Part shown: in pieces, positions 43,113-47,939 of the stretch
How the letters are laid out: each line of letters opens with the position of its first letter
Numbering within the stretch: the first letter of the stretch is position 1
Assembly (NCBI GenBank): GCA_964610315.1
Contig: CAZSVM010000019.1
Span: 1-47,939 of the forward strand
DNA from: JAQVEM01 sp964610315
Lineage (GTDB): Bacteria; Actinomycetota; Humimicrobiia; Humimicrobiales; Humimicrobiaceae
Length of the DNA: 47,939 nt
Direction: 5' to 3'
Translations under genes and position numbers: made by a program
Notes under the pieces: generated by a model
What the model was told of the DNA's origin: nothing
Database searches by the model: none
The model's input: only the letters and a program-made list of their open reading frames with translations

Positions 43113-45227
43113 TTATTCCTCTATCATTTTTTTAAATTCTTCTTCGCTTATCAGTTTAATACTATATTTTCGGGCATCATCCAGTTTACTTCCCGGATCC
43201 TCCCCCACCAGAACCGCATCCGTACTCCTGCTGACGCTGGAGGTTACCCTTCCCCCAAAACTCTCTATAATTCCGGTTGCCTCATCTCTGGAGAAATCAT
43301 TAAGCTTCCCGGTAAGAACGAAAGTCTTTCCGGCAAAGGCTTCTTTTTCTATGATTTTTTTTGATGCCGAACCGAAATTGACCCCCGCTTTTCTTAGCTT
43401 CTCTATCACCTTAAGATTCTGCTCCTGTCTGAAAAAGGTAACTATGCTTTCCGCTATCTTGGGCCCGATTTCCCTTACCTCTTCGATTTTTTCATATCCA
43501 GCCCCCATCAGACTGTCCAGGTCAGCAAATACTCCCGAGAGCACCTCGGCGGTATGAGAGCCTACATATCTTATTCCCAGGGCAAAGAGAAGTCGGCCAA
43601 GAGGTCTCTTCCTGCTTTTTTCTATAGACGCAAGCAGGTTCCGGGTTGATTTTTCCTTGAAGTTTTCCAGTGAATATATATCATCGTATTTCAGATAATA
43701 AATATCTGAGGGGTCCTTAATTAACTTTTTGGCCAGAAGTTTATCCACTATTGCCGGACCCAATCCTTCTATATCCATGGCTCCCTTGGAGGTAAAATGG
43801 ACAATCCTCTCGTACTGCTGGGCGGGGCAGGCTATGGAAGTGCAGCGCAGCGCCACTTCCCCTTCCGGTTTTACCACCTCCGAACCGCAGATCGGGCACC
43901 TCTTCGGCATTTTGAATTTCTTCTGGCTCCCATCTCTTCTTTCCTTTATAACCTTTACAATTTCCGGTATGACATCTCCTGCCTTATGTATTACCACCCA
44001 GTCCCCGATCATTACCCCTTTTCTTTTTATTTCATCCTCATTGTGCAGAGTGGCGTGAGAGATGGTGGAACCGGCCACCTTAACCGGCTTGAGTACCGCT
44101 ACCGGAGTCAACGCTCCGGTTCTTCCCACACTTACCTTTATATCCACAATCCTGGTAACCTCTTCCTCCGGAGGAAATTTATAGGCAATGGCCCACCGGG
44201 GATTTCGGGAGGTCTGGCCCAGTTTCTGCTGCAGGGAAAAGCTGTCCACCTTTATAACCACCCCATCGGTCTCATAAAGCAGATTTTTACGCTTCTCCCC
44301 CCAGTTATCCAGGTAATTTTTAATCTGATTAAAACCGGTCACCTTTTTTATATTAGGATTTACCTTTAGCCCTGCTTCGGAGAGGTAATTCAGCATTTCA
44401 TACTGAGTGGAAATATTCAGCTCACCAGTATTAACCGCTCCGTATACAAATATATTGAGCCTCCTTCCGGCGGTATTTCTCGGATCTATCTGGCGCAGCG
44501 AACCCGCTGCCGCATTTCTGGGATTGGCAAAGGTAGGGAACCCCTCTTCCTCTCTCTCCGTATTTATTCTCTTAAACTCATCCTTGGCCAGATACACTTC
44601 CCCCCTTACTTCCAGCCGGGAAGGAATTTTAAGGCCGCTTTTGGCAAACAGCCTCAAGGGGATCGCTCTTATGGTTTTTAGGTTGGAGGTTATATCTTCA
44701 CCCAGGATACCGTCTCCCCGGGTGGCCCCCCTTACAAACTTTCCATCTTCATATACCAGGGAAACCGCCGACCCGTCTATTTTAAGCTCACATACAAACT
44801 CTACCTGATCTTCACTCATTTCCAGGTCCTTATAAACCCGGTTAAGAAAATCCTTAAGCTCCTGGTAACCGAAGGCATCCTGAAGGCTAAGCATCCTTTC
44901 CCCATGTTCTACTGTGGAAAAGCCTCCTTCCAGGGGAGCTCCTATTCTCTGAGTGGGAGAATCTTCGGTAATAAGTTCGGGGAACTTTTTTTCCAGCGCC
45001 TCAAGGTTTCGCATAAGCCTGTCGTATTGGGCATCACTTACTATGGGGTTGTCCTTAATATAGTAATAATAATTGTGTTTTGCTATCTCATCCCGGAGAG
45101 CATTTATAATTCTCTGTGGCTCTTCAATTTTTTTAATATCAATATCAAGAAGTTCGTCTAATTCATACTGGGAATCAGCAATTTTTTTATTATAATTTTT
45201 TTTATTTTTAGACTCTTTTTTTTTCAA
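43113..45227 (-). CDS. ligA: NAD-dependent DNA ligase LigA
   Basis: LigA seals nicks in DNA using NAD. It has 704 residues. The Ia domain has HNYYYYIKDNPIVSDAQYD. The adenylation domain has the nucleophile Lys149 in CELKIDG. An OB fold, the four-Cys zinc finger (CPICGSE and CTSIACPAQ), helix-hairpin-helix repeats, and a C-terminal BRCT domain (AFAGKTFVLTGKL) follow. The start is TTG with no ribosome site, giving about 40 extra Lys/Asp/Glu-rich N-terminal residues compared with most LigA; no ATG lies nearer the expected end. So the 5' end is uncertain here too. Confidence 0.96.
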   Translation of the reverse strand: MKKKESKNKKNYNKKIADSQYELDELLDIDIKKIEEPQRIINALRDEIAKHNYYYYIKDNPIVSDAQYDRLMRNLEALEKKFPELITEDSPTQRIGAPLEGGFSTVEHGERMLSLQDAFGYQELKDFLNRVYKDLEMSEDQVEFVCELKIDGSAVSLVYEDGKFVRGATRGDGILGEDITSNLKTIRAIPLRLFAKSGLKIPSRLEVRGEVYLAKDEFKRINTEREEEGFPTFANPRNAAAGSLRQIDPRNTAGRRLNIFVYGAVNTGELNISTQYEMLNYLSEAGLKVNPNIKKVTGFNQIKNYLDNWGEKRKNLLYETDGVVIKVDSFSLQQKLGQTSRNPRWAIAYKFPPEEEVTRIVDIKVSVGRTGALTPVAVLKPVKVAGSTISHATLHNEDEIKRKGVMIGDWVVIHKAGDVIPEIVKVIKERRDGSQKKFKMPKRCPICGSEVVKPEGEVALRCTSIACPAQQYERIVHFTSKGAMDIEGLGPAIVDKLLAKKLIKDPSDIYYLKYDDIYSLENFKEKSTRNLLASIEKSRKRPLGRLLFALGIRYVGSHTAEVLSGVFADLDSLMGAGYEKIEEVREIGPKIAESIVTFFRQEQNLKVIEKLRKAGVNFGSASKKIIEKEAFAGKTFVLTGKLNDFSRDEATGIIESFGGRVTSSVSRSTDAVLVGEDPGSKLDDARKYSIKLISEEEFKKMIEE

Positions 45228-45402
45228 AATCTTAAACTATGTATTATGCCAAACTATAAGAATAAAAAATTTACTAAAAATAATTTTACATTATTATAGC
45301 ATAATTTCGTAACCAACTTTTTTAAAAATGAAGTAATGTTTATTAAGAAAAATTTTAAATGTAAGATATTTAGGATATTTGGAGAAGAGATAGTTTTTAA
45401 GA

Positions 45403-45540
45403 TCATTCTTCCAGCAGGTAAGTAAGATCATACTGCTCAAATACTCTCCGCAGTTCTCCTCCCGCTTTTATAAATAATAAATTGGTCTTTTTGTGGAGCT
45501 TTTTTATTTCGGTATTATTTGTCGGCAATTTATCCAGCAT
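45403..45540 (-). CDS. Possible small protein (45 residues)
   Basis: An ATG-started frame encodes 45 charged, helix-prone residues (LDKLPTNNTEIKKLHKKT, AGGELRRVFEQYDLTYLLEE) and ends in TGA. There is no good ribosome site, so it could be a fragment of a larger lost gene. Otherwise the 45228-45626 gap is AT-rich and holds nothing I recognise. Confidence 0.35.
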   Translation of the reverse strand: MLDKLPTNNTEIKKLHKKTNLLFIKAGGELRRVFEQYDLTYLLEE

Positions 45541-45626
45541 ATTTTATAAGAAAACATAACGATAAGATAATCCTGATAGGAATAATAGCAGTTATTTAAT
45601 CAAACATCCGTTCCAATAAAACTCAT

Positions 45627-46586
45627 CTATTCGCCGCTTACAGTAGTATAACCCTTATTTATCCATTCCGTAATACCACCACCCATATCATAAATCTGTG
45701 CAAATCCGTTTTCCACCAGGATACCGGCTGCCCTGGCACTCCTTGTTCCAGACTTGCAGTAGACGATTATGGGCCCCTCTTTGGCAAGTTCATCAAGCCT
45801 GCCTTGAAGTTCCGAAACCGGTATATGCACAGCACCCTTTATGTGACCGCTGTTATACTCGTCATCCGTTCTCACGTCCAGGAATAAGTAATCTTTTCCG
45901 CTGATATAGGCTGCGTATGCCTCATCCACGGTAATCGAAATTACGGTGGACGATACTATGTTTTCCGCCGATTCTACATCGTTTTCTCCGGGAGATAAGC
46001 CAGCCTTTTTACCGCTCAGAATTCCGAAATTAAACAGCAGTGTAAATATAATAAGAATAATGCCCAGGCCAACCAAGATATATATCAAAAGCTCCAGCAG
46101 CTTTATTTTTTTTGAATTCGATAATTTACCTTTTATTATTTTCTCTACAGACCAGATCGTCCTTATGTCTATGGCCACCATGACATTCAGCAAAATCATT
46201 ATAAACAAAAATATAAGGGTAAATTTATTAAATGACAAATTTAAAAATCCCTTAAGGGATTCGTAAGACACACCGCTGCCATATTCAATCCCTATAACAT
46301 AAAGTGTGACCCAGGAATAAACCAGAATCAATACCGCCGAATGGACAGCGGCAAACCTTATAAATACTCCCAGAACCAGCAGCAGCCCCAGTATGATTTC
46401 AACGGCAGGAATCAGATAGGATAAAAGCTGGGACAGCACGGGATTAAAAAGGTTCAGCGCCAACAATGTATTTCTAAGTGCCAGAATGTTGATTGACTTC
46501 AAGATGCCGGAAACCAAAAATACAGCTCCTACCAGTATTCTTATGACAGGTATTAAATATTTAAGAAAACTTCCTTTGAATTTCAT
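45627..46586 (-). CDS. DoxX/MauE-like membrane domain fused to rhodanese
   Basis: The 319 residues join two domains. Residues 1-150 are a four-helix DoxX/MauE-type membrane domain (IRILVGAVFLVSGILKSIN, IPAVEIILGLLLVLGVFIRF), followed by another helix at about 165-190. Residues 220-319 are a rhodanese with DVRTDDEYNSGHIKGAVHIP and the active-site loop CKSGTRSA, whose Cys is intact. The rhodanese lies after a final helix, probably on the outside. A role in sulphur or thiol relay at the membrane is plausible. The 45541-45626 stretch after it shows no clear terminator. Confidence 0.88.
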   Translation of the reverse strand: MKFKGSFLKYLIPVIRILVGAVFLVSGILKSINILALRNTLLALNLFNPVLSQLLSYLIPAVEIILGLLLVLGVFIRFAAVHSAVLILVYSWVTLYVIGIEYGSGVSYESLKGFLNLSFNKFTLIFLFIMILLNVMVAIDIRTIWSVEKIIKGKLSNSKKIKLLELLIYILVGLGIILIIFTLLFNFGILSGKKAGLSPGENDVESAENIVSSTVISITVDEAYAAYISGKDYLFLDVRTDDEYNSGHIKGAVHIPVSELQGRLDELAKEGPIIVYCKSGTRSARAAGILVENGFAQIYDMGGGITEWINKGYTTVSGE

Positions 46587-46807
46587 ATTTGCTTTTTATA
46601 AATAGCGTAAAAAACTTTATAATCCGCTTTTATAATTCTATTTTTACCGTTTTATACACTTTAATATCGGAAAATCCTTTTGTAAATATTTTTTAAAAAA
46701 GTGTCATATAAGTTAAATCTTATCTTATTATTTGTATTGAAAAGTATTAATATATTTATAATAAATTAAATTTTAAAATAATTAATTTAATTTTAAATAA
46801 AATAATA

Positions 46808-46836
46808 TTGACATAATATTATAATTCTAATAATAT
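46808..46836 (+). promoter_or_regulatory. Sigma-A promoter for the leader RNA and surface protein
   Basis: A perfect ttgaca (46808-46813) and taatat (46831-46836) are separated by 17 bases. Transcription would begin at about 46843, roughly 50 bases before the structured leader. The surrounding 46587-46890 stretch is almost pure A and T with no other feature seen. Confidence 0.65.
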
Positions 46837-46891
46837 ATATATTATTATAATAATTAATGTATCTATTGATAATTAAATAAAGATTTATTTT

Positions 46892-46973
46892 AAATAATAG
46901 AGGCTAAGACTTACATCTCATTAATTGGGCATCTCGAAATGTAAGGAGCCAGTGATGCAACCGGCTATTATTT
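46892..46973 (+). ncRNA. Unassigned structured leader RNA (riboswitch-like)
   Basis: Read on the plus strand, the folding elements are as follows. P1 is aaataatag (46892-46900) with ctattattt (46965-46973), nine perfect pairs. P2 is ggct (46902-46905) with agcc (46947-46950). P3 is cttacat (46910-46916) with atgtaag (46939-46945). A pseudoknot is possible between gcatc (46929-46933) in the P3 loop and gatgc (46954-46958) after P2. An alternative hairpin pairs agcc (46947-46950) with ggct (46963-46966). A terminator follows at 46999-47035. I compared it by memory with TPP, SAM, cobalamin, c-di-GMP, c-di-AMP, purine, THF, ZTP and fluoride classes and find no convincing match. Confidence 0.65.
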
Positions 46974-46998
46974 TGTTATTTAAAAAGACAATTAAAAA

Positions 46999-47035
46999 GC
47001 CATTTAGCCTCTATTGGAGAGGTTAAATGGTTTTT
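46999..47035 (+). terminator. Terminator with competing antiterminator pairing
   Basis: ccatttagcctc (47000-47011) pairs with gaggttaaatgg (47019-47030), 12 pairs including one G-U, followed by five T. The same left arm can instead pair with the leader: ttagcctctatt (47004-47015) is perfectly complementary to aatagaggctaa (46896-46907), and the latter contains the 3' part of the P1 left strand. So P1 plus terminator (off) and antiterminator (on) exclude each other. Confidence 0.85.
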
Positions 47036-47043
47036 CATTTATC

Positions 47044-47939
47044 ATGAAGGTAAGAAACAAAAAGAAAAATTTAAAACATTCAATAGTACCAATCTTAATT
47101 GCAATAATGGTACTTTTAGTCGCCTTTATATTTTTAACAGCTTCAAAACCAGTTAGTCAAATTGAATTAGAAATAATATCAGGCTCAGCAGATAGAAATA
47201 TAAATAAAGAAGGCAGCGCTCCAAGTGAAAAGGAATTAGAATATAGTAAGTGGTCTGGGCTGGGGATGGGGCTTTTTTCTACAAGTACCCCTTCGATTTT
47301 TGACAGTTATGTAGATACACTATTAACTAATGGATTTACTGAATTAAGAATTGATATTCCCAATTATCAAGATGCAACCTGGTTAGCCCAATCGAAGGCT
47401 GCCGTTATAAGAGCAGTTGCCAGAGGTGTAAAAGTAGTATGGGGAGTTTCATCTTATAATACATCTAATCCTAATTACACGATAACTGCTGAAAATTGGC
47501 CTGCTTTTAGACAGGCAATATTGGATAATGCGAAATGGGCGCAAGATAACGGAGTCTATGAATTTCAATTGGGTAATGAGGAAGATATGCATATATGGCG
47601 TCATCCAGTCTCCATAACCAGAACAAATAATGTTGCAACCGCTACATTTGAGGAAGATCATGGGTTTACCAACCCCCCTGTGATTATTTGGGGCGCCCTA
47701 CCGGAAGATTTTAATGCTTATAGTGGCAGTCCGGTAACCATAACTGTAACAGGACCAAAAACATTTACCTATCCTTCAGTGGGCAATGATGGTTTTGTTG
47801 CAAATCCTGAATCAACCTGGGTTGGCAATATATCAGAGAACACAATTGAGGCAAACATAAAAGCATTGGCAACAGATGTTCAAGCCATATTCACCAGAGG
47901 AAATATATCTTATACTACATCAGACTCTTATTTTATGGA
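47044..47939 (+). CDS. Membrane-anchored glycoside-hydrolase-like protein (partial, cut by window end)
   Basis: The first 298 codons are visible, with no stop. A signal anchor (IVPILIAIMVLLVAFIFLT, 14-32) is followed by a linker and, from about 70, a TIM-barrel start: LGMGLFSTSTPSIFDSYVD, FTELRIDIPNY, VARGVKVVWGVSSYN. EFQLGNEEDMH places Asn178-Glu179, the acid/base pair of clan A glycoside hydrolases. Directly after it, at about 188-250, is a beta-domain insertion rich in the pattern NNVATATF-HGF-SPVTITV-TFTYP, a repeat type often seen in phage tail and surface proteins. The gene lies 8 bases after the terminator T-run, so the leader RNA must control it. Confidence 0.75.
   Translation, partial: MKVRNKKKNLKHSIVPILIAIMVLLVAFIFLTASKPVSQIELEIISGSADRNINKEGSAPSEKELEYSKWSGLGMGLFSTSTPSIFDSYVDTLLTNGFTELRIDIPNYQDATWLAQSKAAVIRAVARGVKVVWGVSSYNTSNPNYTITAENWPAFRQAILDNAKWAQDNGVYEFQLGNEEDMHIWRHPVSITRTNNVATATFEEDHGFTNPPVIIWGALPEDFNAYSGSPVTITVTGPKTFTYPSVGNDGFVANPESTWVGNISENTIEANIKALATDVQAIFTRGNISYTTSDSYFM

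Noticed and set aside
43797..44369. Plus-strand 190-residue frame inside ligA
   Set aside because: It overlaps the adenylation and OB domains of ligA on the other strand and shows no family motif.
46892..47035. Cobalamin, SAM or c-di-GMP riboswitch identity for the leader
   Set aside because: Short resemblances (gcaaccgg to the SAM and B12 cores) are not supported by the other conserved blocks of those classes, such as gagaggtggaggga or the B12-box.
1..47939. tRNA, rRNA and CRISPR arrays
   Set aside because: No TPsiC-like loop with matching stems, no rRNA segments and no regular repeat-spacer array was seen.

Overview
The window is AT-rich bacterial chromosome, mostly housekeeping genes on the minus strand. 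Two gene orders point to a low-GC, early-branching relative of Actinobacteriota: tsaE-tsaB-tsaD-groES-groEL followed by a GuaB3-type IMP dehydrogenase, and ligA-x-gatC-gatA-gatB-pfkA. Both resemble the mycobacterial order. The hrcA-dnaJ-rsmE run fits too. This placement is inferred from gene order and protein type, not from a tree. The Tad pilus genes lack a secretin in what is visible, which suits a single-membrane cell.

Layout: 97-4587 (minus) is hrcA-dnaJ-rsmE-mtaB (heat-shock repressor, co-chaperone, rRNA and tRNA modification). 4768-9030 (plus) is a TPP riboswitch and terminator followed by thiM-thiE-thiC-thiL. 9134-18544 holds an aldo/keto reductase, a plus-strand M29 aminopeptidase, then pcrA, a short DAHP synthase, chorismate mutase, guaA, guaB3 and plsY. 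18857-21835 carries a VapBC pair with its own promoter, then groES-groEL behind a degenerate CIRCE operator, the site expected to be read by the HrcA encoded in the same window. 21932-25176 is the t6A gene set tsaD-tsaB-tsaE with a family-4 uracil-DNA glycosylase.

25332-35521 is accessory. A lipoprotein and a stand-alone RAM domain precede a Tad/Flp pilus operon running leftwards from a sigma-A-like promoter: a CpaE-like ATPase, CpaB, a second ParA/MinD-type ATPase, TadA, TadB, TadC, Flp pilin, TadE, a membrane-anchored gene interrupted by a TGA, a secreted protein with six Trp-Asp-Thr-Ser repeats, and a TadE/TadG-like pseudopilin. The last three cargo proteins are the least familiar part of the operon. 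35583-37325 holds a Phd-like antitoxin and a class II Fic protein, each behind its own palindrome.

37649-46586 (minus) is a DoxX-rhodanese fusion, a small ORF, ligA, a CPBP membrane protease, gatC, gatA, gatB and pfkA with unusual active-site residues. The right end has a promoter, a structured riboswitch-like leader I cannot assign to a known class, a terminator, and the start of a membrane-anchored glycoside-hydrolase-like protein cut by the window edge.

Two observations stand out. The unassigned leader RNA at 46892-47035 has mutually exclusive aptamer, antiterminator and terminator pairings. Also, three conserved genes (thiL, tsaD, tadB) have no ATG, GTG or TTG at or before the conserved N-terminus of their family, which suggests AUA/AUU initiation, frameshifting or sequence errors.
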